A stretch of 64,000 bases of DNA from Citrus sinensis (lineage: Eukaryota; Streptophyta; Magnoliopsida; Sapindales; Rutaceae), in NCBI RefSeq assembly GCF_022201045.2, contig NC_068559.1:434001-498000 (forward strand), read 5' to 3'. Below, piece after piece: positions 19,309 through 30,726 of the stretch. Below the pieces are notes generated by a model. That model did no database searches. It was not told the DNA's origin and worked only from the letters and a program-made list of their open reading frames with translations. Both the position numbers and the translations under genes were made by a program. Each line of letters starts with the position of its first letter. Position 1 is the first letter of the stretch.

Positions 19309-19859
19309 TTTGAATTGGAAGGACAAAATAAGTTTCAGGGTTTTTGTTCGGAGACAAGAAAATGTAGGGTTTTAGACTGTTCGTGTGTACGGAAGGATTT
19401 TCACGAAGGTCACTCAATTTCTATCATTTCTATATTTAAGCATATAAATTTTCATTTTGTTCATATAAGCCCATTCTCGTATCTGTTGTGATTTGTGAAC
19501 TACATGGTGATGGTTTCTGTTCTGTACCCCTCAACTCTGCCCACATGTACATACCCATTCACAATTCTCTGCCCATACATGTCAGATGAGCTTAATTGTA
19601 TGCGTATCAATTACCCTACAGTGTATTTCTTTGTTCACTTTCAATGAATTTCCGGCGAGGTTCGGCCAAAAAAAAAAAAAAATTGAAAGACAACAATTTT
19701 TTTTTAAGGAAAAAATGGGAAAATGATATAAATCAAGAAAATCTCTCATACATCTTAGGAAATATCATAATATTATTTGTTTATAAAATGACATTTTGAG
19801 ATGTCACATCACCACTTTGTTTATAATCAAAATAAAAACTATTCGAAGCATAATATTTT

Positions 19860-20300
19860 ATGTAATAGAAAACAATTCAAATTTAGCCATCAGTTAATTA
19901 CTTTGGCCAAGGTTCTCCTAAGTCGATCAACATAATCTCATCAATAACACTACTCTCAACCGAATGAAAAAGAGTGAGCCGAGAGCGTCTCCATTTTGTA
20001 ACAGGACAATTTGTGCTTGCCGCTCAACAGAAGTGGAAAAATCGTATTTACCTTTTTACCTGAACATCATATTAGGAAATTTATTCATAAACAACATGCA
20101 CAGAATAATGCGAGGATTAGAAATGGCATTCAACTGAACTCAGCCTAAATGTGTACCTGTGCAAAAGAAGTTTTCTTAATCTTCAATCAACTCAGGATAG
20201 ATTTTTCTCCCCCTGTCCTTGCGTGTAGTCAAAATTAAGCAAGTAGCTGAGCGAGTTCCTGCATGAGTTTCTTTAATCGGAGTCAGCTTTTAATTAAAAG
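19860..20300 (-). pseudogene. Decayed paralogue of the small gene (module A, copy 1)
   Basis: On the minus strand, TTGCACAG|GTACAC at about 20150-20170 aligns with the exon 1 donor of the 24.3-kb gene, but the ATG is replaced (ATTAAGAAAACTTC for ATATGGAAGC). Further downstream (20060-19890) the exon 2-like sequence includes ATTGATGAGATTATG, corresponding to GCTGATGAGATAAG. It is open only in pieces in three frames. The 3' flank (GATGGCTAAATTTGAATTG, then CATTTTATATTACTTTG) also aligns. So each unit carries two paralogous modules, one decayed. Confidence 0.45.
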
Positions 20301-20853
20301 TATCCAAAAAGACTGAGATTCTGACGATCGAGCTGGTTTGAGATGGTTGGCTAAACAATGGTTGATCAAATTGTAATTAATTTATTTGTTATCTCATGTG
20401 TTGGATGTCACTAGATAGTTTATTTATTAGGTAGGAACCAGAAAGAGAGTATAAATTGACTCACAATTTGGAGAGAAAATCGTAATCGTAATTGGTAGTT
20501 ATTTTTGAAATTTTAGAGAGGGTAAGAAGTAAATATAAAATTCTTTAAATTTTGAAGTAAAAGACATTTCAGAAATTGAATACTGAGAGAAATTTTATGG
20601 ATATAAATTATCTTTACCCGAACTAAAATTTGATATTACTATATCACATTGTCGTTTATTTTTAAGGCATTGGTTCTCTAGAATTTTTAAGTTCGAAAAT
20701 GAGTATTCTGAATAATTTTATGACTGTAAATACTAAATAGTCTCACTCTTTTTTAAAGTAAATCTATTAACACAGTAATTGCACAAGTAAATAAAAATTA
20801 ATAAAGAACGTTCTGTTCAAATTAATTATTTGCTCCATCACTTAATAACCCAA

Positions 20854-20883
20854 ATGATGATGATGATGATGATGATGATGATG
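20854..20883. repeat. (ATG)n microsatellite, unit copy 1
   Basis: About ten perfect trinucleotide repeats. The same tract, with the same length by eye, is at 26642-26671 in copy 2. Confidence 0.9.
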
Positions 20884-21661
20884 GTAATAGATGACTTCCT
20901 ATCAACAGATTAATTAATATAAAAAAAAATGTTATGGCCGCAGGACAGACAGGCAAGGCAATACAATTTTTATTGTTATTTTTACGGACTCGTGAAACAT
21001 AAAGAAAACGTAATTACCCATCAGCGGCAACAAAACATAGTGATTGGCAACACACCAATTGTAGTTGATTACAATCAAGTTGATTGGTAAAACAAATTCA
21101 CCAAAGAGCCAAATTATGGTAAAAAATGGTCAAGGGATTCATACAATAAGAATTGGTTTGAGATTTATTGGAATTTCTTATTCCCAAATTATAGTGATTT
21201 CATATTTCATGAACTTATGCTGGCATTTCTTGACAATATTTTTCACGTTGGTGTTCTATTGGTAACATTATTGAATTTTCTTTATCAAGAAATTTCTTAA
21301 ACATATATTATATCATCCATTACAACGAAATCTGCCAATCTTGTTTGAGTATGGGAAATACGTGACCGTAATTTTTTTTAACATTAGTATTACAATCAAA
21401 ATAAAACTAATATTACATTAGACCATAGTTTAATCATGCAAAGGTGATGGTACAATTTGTCACATCGATCATTTGCTTTTGCTGACTTTTTTTTAAATTC
21501 ATTATAGACTTACAGTATTTGACAGATGTTTTGAAATGATAGAAATTTTGAGGGAAAAAAAGAAAAAAAAAAGCTGAAAACGACGCTCATAGTGCTGTTT
21601 TGTCATAAGTTTGTCATGATTTATAGTCTCCATATCATTTTTCATTTTGAGAATGGAGATT

Positions 21662-21889
21662 GTTATCTTACGTAATTATGTTAGATACATGATTCCTCTA
21701 CTACTGTTTGATGAAAATCCAACGGTTATAGAAATATAATATAATAAAACACAAGTCTTTGAACACAAAGTCTCTATCTATATTTCCTTCTGGTATCAGA
21801 GCCAATGAGAGGATTATTTCTACAACTGTTGGATTTTCATTTAATAGCTGTGGAAGAATCATGTATCTTACATAATCACATAAGATAAC
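21662..21889. mobile_element. Short MITE with about 75-bp terminal inverted repeats (copy 1)
   Basis: Left arm GTTATCTTACGTAATTATG and following bases return as the reverse complement at the right end (...CATAATCACATAAGATAAC), including ATACATGATTC and GAAAATCCAAC. The centre holds CTATCTATATTTCCTTC followed by TGGTATCAGAGCC (21791-21803), identical to the initiator tRNA-Met primer site of many LTR elements. The centre is about 56 bp shorter in copy 2 and lacks this motif. Confidence 0.6.
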
Positions 21890-24031
21890 TAAAGCCTTTG
21901 AGAATATGTGCTTTCAAAATCACGTGACAGATATTGAAAGTCCAAATAGTCATAAAAAATTTCAATCAACAATTATTAAAAATTTATGCTAAATTTTATC
22001 TTATACCTGATAATTTAAATTTGCAAAAATGCATATTTACTCTTTTGTTTATCATAGGCACAATTTTAACTTTGAAATTTTAAAAATGACAAACGTACTA
22101 TCTTCATCACAACAATTCATCTTCAATCCTTTTTTAAAAGAAAATGAACTGAAGCATCATTGGCGATTTCAAGTTTAGCTAAATATCCTTATTAAAACAA
22201 TAAACAAAACTAATTGCAAAATCATTATTTTGTTGGGATTTTAATCCGTCCAATGTCTCCCTTATATTGGTTGGAGACAATCCTTCTTCAATTAGAAATA
22301 GGATTTGAGCCTATTCTATGACTTAGGTTTGGATGTGGTCTACGAAAGTTGTTCTGATGATATTTTGAGGATTAAGGTTCATAAGATTATTTAGGTATTG
22401 ATGCGGTCAGAATAAACTCGTGTTAAAACTTTGACCATGGCTTGCTTGTCGAACAGGTGCATCTGGGTTTGAATAATAATATAGTGCCATGAATAGCAGA
22501 CAACCAGGGTTTAAGATCCTGCCTTAGTGACTTATACAACAAAAAACGGGAAAAAAGTCCTAATGTGATTTAAGGGTTAAAGGTGGAATTCTGAGATAAT
22601 TGAAACCTTAAAGTGTGATTGGACGGTATTTAGGGTGGTTTTGACACTAGTTATAAGAATAAAAGTATTTGAGTGGCGAATTTAAGAACATTGTTGTAAT
22701 AGTTCGTTGGATTTAAAGTCAATGCTTGAGGGTTGAAACATGTTTGACTAAGAATGAAGGATTATTCCTAGTCAAGGAATGTATTTTAATAGTGATATGA
22801 TGGTGAGGACGACTAGCTTAGGGTTTTTTAAGATTAAAGAAATCTAAACTATGGTTATTTGGTCAACAAGAAGACCTTTCCTTGAACAAAGAAGGTGGAT
22901 GGTTGCAGAGGTTGCTATTTAAAGGGTGTTTAGGCTACTGAATAATAGCTAGGATGTTGGTGAGTGCTTAATGGTCGTTTAAGCATGCTTGAATAGTGTA
23001 TAAGGTTTGAAGGTAAACCTAATTGGCAGTAATCAAGAATCTCAAAAGAGGAATAGATCCTCAGGGTTTCATAAGTATTCTAAGAGGGTTTATGGGCTTA
23101 AGCTACAGTTAACCAGTAGATCGAAAATACTGACCTTGGCATAGACTCAATAATGGGCCTACATAGCATTAGGCAGTATTAGGTCTCTTATGTGCTTTGT
23201 ATGGTTATTGGTTCTCTACTAATCCGTTCTATAAAGCATTCACTTATGAGAAAGGTCCCCAAGTAGGCTTAGCTAAGAATTCTGTGTGAATTAATCCTCA
23301 AATTAGTGCATTCATACTTTCCAAAGCATAGCTCACAATGGTTACCCTGGCATAGTAGCTTAGATCCCTTATAAAATACATATCTAATGGACTGGATAGG
23401 ACCTTTGAACCTAATGTCAATTTTTAAGTAGTAATAATCATTTATAAAAATCTCAATATTAAATAATGTATGAAGCCTCAGTTACCTCAGTATTAGGACC
23501 CCATTTATTTATGCCACCATTGTGTTGCCCTTTGCGCTCATATCATTACTCATCTTTATTTGTTTCTTTGTATTTTGTTTTTAATTTTTTACTTTGTTGA
23601 GCTTCTTTCTAGGCTCAATCTTTGTCCTCCCATTTAAATTTCTAATATTTTTCCCTTTTCTCAAAAAAAAAAAAATCGTACTTAGTAGTGCTTTTGCTCA
23701 ATAATAAGAATAACAAATCAACACACAATCAACCTTTTTTATTTTTAGGAAAACTAAAGTACATGATGCAATCAAAAGATATTTTTTTACATCTCAAGAG
23801 ATCATCTTATTTATTGAATTAAACTGCTGGCAATAGTACAAGTCTTTTATTTATTTAATACAGAAGAGTAACGCTATGCTTATTTATTAAATACTACGTA
23901 TTTCATATATGTCTTTCATGCAAAGTGATATAAAATTGCATTTTGAGGTACCAAATCCACACTTTGTTTATGAAATACAAACTCTTGAAAGCATAACATT
24001 ACTCAACATAAAGCAACTCGTATTTAGCCAA

Positions 24032-24249
24032 TCAACCAGTCTCATTAAGGTTTCGCCCGTATTGAGGAACTTCAAGAAGATCAAGATTATCATTTCTTAT
24101 CTCATCAGCAAGAATACTATCCCAATACGGCCAAATATCAACACCCTCCTTCATAACAAACATCTCTGACCATTGGTTCTTACCTGATAAAATTTCTTTA
24201 TTAAAAAACATAACCTTAAAATACATATATAATTTAATTAATAAAGAAT

Positions 24250-24282
<33 letters not shown>

Positions 24283-24359
24283 AGAGAGAGAAGATAAGAA
24301 TTCGAAGCGGCAATCAAAGTGAACTTGTCTTAAAATGTACCTGCAAAAACAGCTTCCAT
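24032..24359 (-). CDS. Small two-exon gene candidate (56 aa), duplication copy 1
   Basis: I do not recognise this protein. On the minus strand, TATAAATA (24465-24472) lies about 105 bp upstream of ATG 24359. Exon 1 (24359-24341) encodes MEAVFA plus one base and ends in a good donor, CAG|GTAC. Exon 2 (24183-24032) would follow an acceptor TATCAG and continue in frame (GKNQWSEMFVMKEG... to NLNETG) to TGA, 56 residues in all. The peptide is acidic with several Trp. A caveat: the acceptor is also CAG|GTAAGA, a perfect donor, so the exon order could differ and a longer ancestral gene is possible. The ORF is preserved in copy 2 with one visible change (Asp to Pro), which argues mildly for function but may only reflect recent duplication. 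Confidence 0.35.
24249..24282. repeat. (AT)n(GT)n microsatellite
   Basis: Lies in the predicted intron of the small gene in copy 1; the orthologous tract in copy 2 is (AT)n(AG)n and longer. Confidence 0.9.
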
Positions 24360-24597
24360 ATTCTTCAAATCAGAAAATTAAAGAACTCTTCCTATTAATG
24401 CAATGAAAAGCAAGTAGTTTGAGAGACTTGAGCGAGGTGAGATTTTGGTTCCGCCTTGAGATGGTATTTATACACATCCAAGTAGCGACGGCCAATTACA
24501 TAAAAGCCATTGGCCCCGCACGTGGGGCCCGTGGCAATTGGCATACACGACTATCATGTTTCGGAGATTCCCATTTCATAATATCTATTAATCAGTT

Positions 24598-25107
24598 AAA
24601 ACTAGACACATTGTAAATATGTGAACTCTAATTAAATCTTGATACTTGTAATATATATGAGCCATATCTAAAAAAGTGAGTTTTAATTTCTACTTCCATT
24701 TTTTTTAAATGCTAGGTAGATGTACTGAATAGGAAGCAACACATGAATATGGATTCTTTTTTTGCTGGACACTGATTTTTATTTTTCATTTTTTGCAATT
24801 ATTCAATGGTGCTTGGTCCACCCATGCCCGGTTCGTCGAGCAAAAGCATGTGAAGCTTGCTGAATTATTCATGGCGGTGGGGCCTGCCTCTGGCTTTTGC
24901 TTCACTTTGGCGTAATTATTGATGGCCGTGGGGCCTGCCTCTGAATTATTGGTAGCGGGACTTTTCTTGTTTTCACATTAGAGCTATTTCAGTTGTGTCT
25001 ATATCAATCATTTAATACACATTAATCGTCTTGTTATTTTATTAAGTATATCTATTTAATAAATAAGTCGAATTTATATTCAGCTAAAATTTTGTTATAA
25101 TTTATCT
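24598..25107. other. Spacer between duplicated units with two short GC-rich repeats
   Basis: 510 bp absent from the ends of both units. It contains a pair of similar segments at about 24864-24892 and 24913-24943, each with GGCGGTGGGGCCTGCCTCTG or its GGCCGTGGGG variant, and each followed or preceded by AATTATT. GTGGGGCC fits the class I TCP-factor consensus GTGGGNCC; similar sites lie at 24522-24529 inside the unit. No ORF. Confidence 0.5.
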
Positions 25108-25639
25108 ACGAAGGTCACTTAATTTCTATCATTTGTATATTTAAGCATATAAAATTTCATTTTGTTCATACAAGCCCATTATCGTTTCTGTTGTGATTTG
25201 TGAACTACATGAAGATGGTTTCTGTTCTGTCCCCTTCAACTCTGCCCGCAAGTACATACCCATTCACAATTCTCTGCCCATACATATCAGATGAGCTTAA
25301 TTGTATACGTATCAATTACCCTACAGTGTATTTCTTTGTTCACTTTCAATGAATTTCCGGCGAGGTTCGGCCAAAAAAAAAAAAAAAAATTCAAAGACAA
25401 CAATTTTTTTTTAAGGAAAAAATGGGAAAATGATATAAATCTTAAGAAATATCATAATATTATTTATTGAAACAAACCAACAGTCTCGCAATTAACTAAT
25501 CACTATATTATATCTCATTTTATTTATTTAAACATATAAGTTTGTACGGTCATATTCTATGTACAAAGTAATATAAAATGACATTTTGAGATGTCACATC
25601 ACCACTTTGTTTATAATCAAAATAAAAACTATTAGAAGC

Positions 25640-26080
25640 ATAATATTTTATCTAATAGAAAACAATTCAAATTTAGCCATCAGTTAATTACTTTGGCCAA
25701 GGTTCTCCTATGTCGATCAACATCATCTCATCAATAACACTACTCTCAACCGAATGAAAAAAAGTGAGCCGAGAGCGTCTCCATTTTGTAACAGGACAAT
25801 TTCTGCTTGCCGCTCAACAGATGTGGAAAAATCGTATTTACCTTTTTACCTGAACATCATATTAGGAAATTTATTCATAAACAACATGCACAGAATAATG
25901 CGAGGATTAGAAATGGCATTCAACTGAACTCAGCCTAAATGTGTACCTGCAAAAGAAGTTTTCTTAATCTTCAATCAACTCAGGATAGATTTTTCTCCCC
26001 CTGTCCTTGTGTGTAGTCAGAATTAAGCAAGTAGCTGAGCGAGTTCCTGCATGAGTTTCTTTAATCGGAGTCAGCTTTTA
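25640..26080 (-). pseudogene. Decayed paralogue of the small gene (module A, copy 2)
   Basis: Equivalent of 19860-20300 in the second unit, nearly identical and broken in the same way, so the decay predates the tandem duplication. Confidence 0.42.
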
Positions 26081-26641
26081 ATTAAAAGTATCCAAAAAGA
26101 CTGAGATTCTGACGATCGAGCTGGTTTGAGATGGTTGGCTAAACAATGGTTGATCAAATTGTAATTAATTTATTTGTTATCTCATGTGTTGGATGTCACT
26201 AGATAGTTTATTTATTAGGTAGGAACCAGAAAGAGAGTATAAATTGATTCACAATTTGGAGAGAAAATCGTAATCGTAATTGGTAGTTATTTTTGAAATT
26301 TTAGAGAGGGTAAGAAGTAAATATAAAATTCTTTAAATTTTGAAGTAAAAGACATTTCAGAAATTGAATACTGAGAGAAATTTTATGGATATAAATTATC
26401 TTTACCCGAACTAAAATTTGATATTACTATATCACATTGTCGTTTATTTTTAAGGCATTGGTTCTCTAGAATTTTTAAGTTCGAAAATGAGTATTCTGAA
26501 TAATTTTATGACTGTAAATACTAAATAGTCTCACTCTTTTTTAAAGTAAATCTATTAACACAGTAATTGCACAAGTAAATAAAAATTAATAAAGAACGTT
26601 CTGTTCAAATTAATTATTTGCTCCATCACTTAATAACCCAA

Positions 26642-26671
26642 ATGATGATGATGATGATGATGATGATGATG
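26642..26671. repeat. (ATG)n microsatellite, unit copy 2
   Basis: Duplicate of 20854-20883. Confidence 0.9.
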
Positions 26672-27486
26672 GTAATAGATGACTTCCTATCAACAGATTA
26701 ATTAATATAAAAAAAAATGTTATGGCCGCAGGACAGACAGGCAAGGCAATACAATTTTTATTGTTATTTTTACGGACTCGTGAAACATAAAGAAAACGTA
26801 ATTACCCATCAGCGGCAACAAAACATAGTGATTGGCAACACACCAATTGTAGTTGATTACAATCAAGTTGATTGGTAAAACAAATTCACCAAAGAGCCAA
26901 ATTATGGTAAAAAATGGTCAAGGGATTCATACAATAAGAATTGGTTTGAGATTTATTGGAATTTCTTATTCGCAAATTATAGTAATTTCATATTTCATGA
27001 ACTTATGCTGGCATTTCTTGACAATATTTTTCACGTTGGTGTTCTATTGGTAACATTATTGAATTTTCTTTATCAAGAAATTTCTTAAACATATATTATA
27101 TCATCCATTACAACGAAATCTGCCAACAATAATTGAGTCGATCAATTTAAATTTAAGATTTTGTCTTGTTCGAGTATGGGAAATACGTGACCGTAATTTT
27201 TTTTAACATTAGTATTACAATCAAAATAAAACTAATATTACATTAGACCATAGTTTAATCATGCAAAGGTGATGGTACAATTTGTCACATCGATCAATTG
27301 CTTTTGCCGACTTTTTTTTAAATTCATTATAGACTTACAGTATTTGACAGATGTTTTGAAATGATAGAAATTTTGAGGGAAAAGAAGAAAAAAAAAAGCT
27401 GAAAACGACGCTCATAGTGCTGTTTTGTCATAAGTTTGTCATGATTTATAGTCTCCATATCATTTTTCATTTTGAGAATGGAGATT

Positions 27487-27658
27487 GTTATCTTACCTAA
27501 TTATGTTAGATACATGATTTCTCTACAGTCGTTTGATGAAGAAAATTCAATGGTTATAAAAATATAATATAATAAAATTATATTATTTCTACAACTATTA
27601 GATTTTCATTTAATAGCTGTGGAAGAATCATGTATCTTACATAATCACATAAGATAAC
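27487..27658. mobile_element. Short MITE, copy 2 (deleted centre)
   Basis: Counterpart of 21662-21889 with the same inverted-repeat arms but a shorter centre without the primer-site-like motif. Confidence 0.58.
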
Positions 27659-29870
27659 TAAAGCCTTTGAGAATACGTGCTTTCAAAATCACGTGACAAA
27701 TGTTGAAAGTTCAAATAGTCATAAAAAATTTCAATCAATAATTGTGCACCACCTATAGTTTTTAAATTGCATCAAGTAGTCATTTTTCAATTAACTTTGT
27801 TAAATATGTTTAAAAATTTATGCTAAAATTTATTTTATACTTGATAATTTAAAATTGCAAAAATGCATATTTACTCTTTTGTTTATCATAGGCACAATTT
27901 TAACTTTGAAATTTTAAAAATGACAAACGTACTATCTTCATCACAACAATTCATCTTCAATCCTTTTTTAAAAGAAAATGAACTGAAGCATCATTGGCGA
28001 TTTCAAATTTAGCTAAATATCCTTATTGAAACAATAAACAAAACTAACTGCAAAATCATTATTTTGTTGGGATTTTAATCCGTCCAATGTCTCCCCTATA
28101 TTGGTTGGAGACAATCCTTCTTCAATTAGAAATAGGATTTGAGCCTATTCTATGACTTAGGTCTGGATGTGGTCTATGAAAGCTATTTTGATGATATTTT
28201 GAGGATTAAGGTTCATAAGATTATTTGGGTATTGATGCGGTCTGAATAAACTCGTGTTAAAACTTTGAGCATGGCTTGCTTGTCGAACAGGTGCATCTGG
28301 GTTTGAATAATAATAATATAGTGCCATGAATAACAGACAACCAGGGTTTAAGATCATGCCTTAGGGACTTATACAACAAAAAACGAGGAAAAAGTCCTAA
28401 TGTGATTTAAGGGTTAAAGGTGGAATTTTGAGATAATTGAAACCTTAAAGTGTGATTGGACGGTGTTTAGGGTGGTTTTGACACTAGTTATAAGAATAAA
28501 AGTATTTGAGTGTTGAATTTAAGAATATTGTTGTAATAGTTCGTTGGATTTAAGGTCAATGCTTGAGGGTTGAAACATGTTTGACTAAGAATGAAGGATT
28601 GTTCATAGTCAAGGAATGTGTTTTAATAGTGATATGATGGTGAGGACGACTAGTTTAGGGTTTTTTAAGAATAAAGAAATCTAAACTATGGTTATTTGGT
28701 CAACAAGAAGACCTTTCCTTGAACAAAGAAGGTGGATGGTTGCAAAGGTTGCTCTTTAGAGGGTGTTTAGGCTACTGAATAATAGTTAGGATGTTGGTGA
28801 GTGCTTAATGGTCGTTTAAGCATGCTTGAATAGTGTATAAGGTTTGAAGGTAAACCTAATTGGCAGTAATCAAGAATCTCAAAAGAGGAATAGATTCTCA
28901 GGGTTTCATAAGTATTCTAAGAGGGTTTATGGGCTTAAGCTAGAGTTAACTACTAGATCGAAAATACTGACCTTGGCATAGACTCAATAATGGGCCTACA
29001 TACCATTAGGCAGTATTAGGTCTCTTATGAGCTTTTTATGATTATTGGTTATCTACTAATCCGTTCCATAAAGCATTCTCTTATGAGAAAGGTCCCCAAG
29101 TAGGCTTAGCTAAGAATTCTGTGTGAATTAATCCTCAAATTAGTGCATTCATACTTTCCAAACCATAGCTCACAATGGTTACCCTGGCATAGTAGCTTAG
29201 ATCCCTTATAAAATACATATCTAATGGACTAATTAGGACCTTTGAACCTAATGTCAATTTTCAAGTAGTAATAATCATTTATAAAAATCTCAATATTAAA
29301 TAATGTATGAAGCCTCAGTTACCTCAGTATTAGGACCCCATTTATTTATGCCACCATTGTGTTGCCCTTTGCGCTCATATCATGACTCATCTTTATTTGT
29401 TTCTTTGTTTTTTTTTTAATTTTTTACTTTATTGAGCTTCTTTCTAGGCTCAATCTTTGTCCTCCCATTTAAATTTCTAATATTTTTCCCTTTTCTCAAA
29501 AAAAAAAAAATTCGTACTTAGTTGTGCTTTTGCTCAATAATAATAATAATAACAAATCAACACACAATCAACCTTTTTTATTTTTAGGAAAACTAAAGTA
29601 CATGATGCAATCAAAGGATATTTTTTTACATCTGAAGAGATCATCTTATTTATTGAATTAAACTACTGGCAATAGTACAAGTCTTTTATTTATTCAATAC
29701 AAAAGAGTAACGCTATGCTTATTTATTAAATACTAAGTATTTCATATATGTCTTTCATGCAAAGTGATATAAAATTGCATTTTGAGGTACCAAATCCACA
29801 CTTTGTTTATGAAATACAAACTCTTGAAAGCATAACATTACTCAACATAAAGCAACTCGTATTTAGCCAA

Positions 29871-30086
29871 TCAACCAGTCTCATTAAGGTTTCGCCCGTA
29901 TTGAGGAACTTCAAGAAGATCAAGATTATCATTTCTTATCTCATCAGCAAGAATACTATCCCAATACGGCCAAATAGGAACACCCTCCTTCATAACAAAC
30001 ATCTCTGACCATTGGTTCTTACCTGATAAAAATTTCTTTATTAAAAAACATAATCTTAAAATGCATATATAATTTAATTAATAAAG

Positions 30087-30148
<62 letters not shown>

Positions 30149-30233
30149 GGGGGGAGAGAGAGAGAAGATAAGAATTCGAAGCGGCAGTCAAAGTGAACTT
30201 GTCTTAAAATGTACCTGCAAAAACAGCTTCCAT
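29871..30233 (-). CDS. Small two-exon gene candidate (56 aa), duplication copy 2
   Basis: Counterpart of the gene at 24032-24359. Exon 1 30233-30215 and exon 2 30022-29871 keep the same frame, start, splice sites and stop. The only residue difference I see is EGVPIWPYW against EGVDIWPYW in copy 1; the relic near 46.15 kb also has Pro, so Pro is probably ancestral. The intron is enlarged by an (AT)n(AG)n microsatellite. Function unknown. Confidence 0.35.
30089..30168. repeat. (AT)n(AG)n microsatellite
   Basis: Compound tract with a short G run, about 80 bp, in the predicted intron of the small gene in copy 2. Confidence 0.9.
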
Positions 30234-30726
30234 ATTCTTCAAATCAGAAAATTAAAGAACTCTTCCTGTTAATGCAATGAAAAGCAAGTAGTTTGAGAGA
30301 CTTGAGCGAGGTGAGATTTTGGTTCCGCCTTGAAATGGTATTTATACACATCCAAGTAGCGACGGCCAATTGCGTGAAAGCAGTAGGCCCCGCACGTGGG
30401 GCCTGTGGCAAATGGCACACACGACTATCATGTTTTAAAGATTCCGATTTCATAATATCTATTAATCAGTTAATAGTAATAATAATTTATTTTGATACTT
30501 ATCTACAAGTCAAATTTATATTTCACTGCTCTAGTTTGCTTAATGTAATATTTTCCCCAAATCAAAATAATCCCTATAAGTAGTGATTGGGAAGTGAGGA
30601 ATCACATTCTTTGTTTGTAAGAACCAAGATAGCAAGAATAACTAAAATGGTAGAAAAAAATTATTTGCCAACAAACAATCTATTATTCGATTCTCAATTC
30701 TAGTTGATATGCACCAATGTGACAAG

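Larger units (their letters stand above)
19403..24597. repeat. Direct segmental duplication, copy 1
   Basis: Copy 1 of a unit repeated in the same orientation at 25108-30471. It opens with ACGAAGGTCACT, 95 bp upstream of the MAM33 ATG, and similarity ends at about 24597 (TTAATCAGTTAA). Long stretches are base-identical between copies, for example most of 20180-21300. Indels differ: copy 1 lacks about 100 bp present near 25470-25580, and has a longer MITE centre at 21740-21810. Content: decayed module A (19860-20300), a (GAT)n tract, a short MITE, 2 kb of unrecognised non-coding DNA, and the small gene candidate of module B (23900-24480). Confidence 0.93.
25108..30471. repeat. Direct segmental duplication, copy 2
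   Basis: Second copy of the unit at 19403-24597; the offset grows from 5705 to about 5874 bp through indels. By eye the two copies differ at only a few percent of sites. The module B intron microsatellite differs greatly, (AT)n(AG)n here and (GT)n in copy 1. The right edge ends about 255 bp before the retrotransposon insertion at 30727. Confidence 0.93.

Noticed and set aside
20854-20883. Trinucleotide tract and other short tandem arrays as CRISPR-like repeats
   Set aside because: They are simple microsatellites without spacers, in a plant nuclear genome.
21065-21265. Identical 66-codon ORF in both duplicated units (also 26853-27053)
   Set aside because: It begins with TTG, not ATG, its composition is that of AT-rich DNA, and the identity is explained by the recent duplication of the whole unit.
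19403-24597. Duplicated unit as an LTR retrotransposon with modules A and B as LTRs
   Set aside because: A and B are strongly diverged, no gag-pol lies between them, and no TG...CA ends or target duplication frame them; the primer-site motif sits in the centre of a MITE instead.
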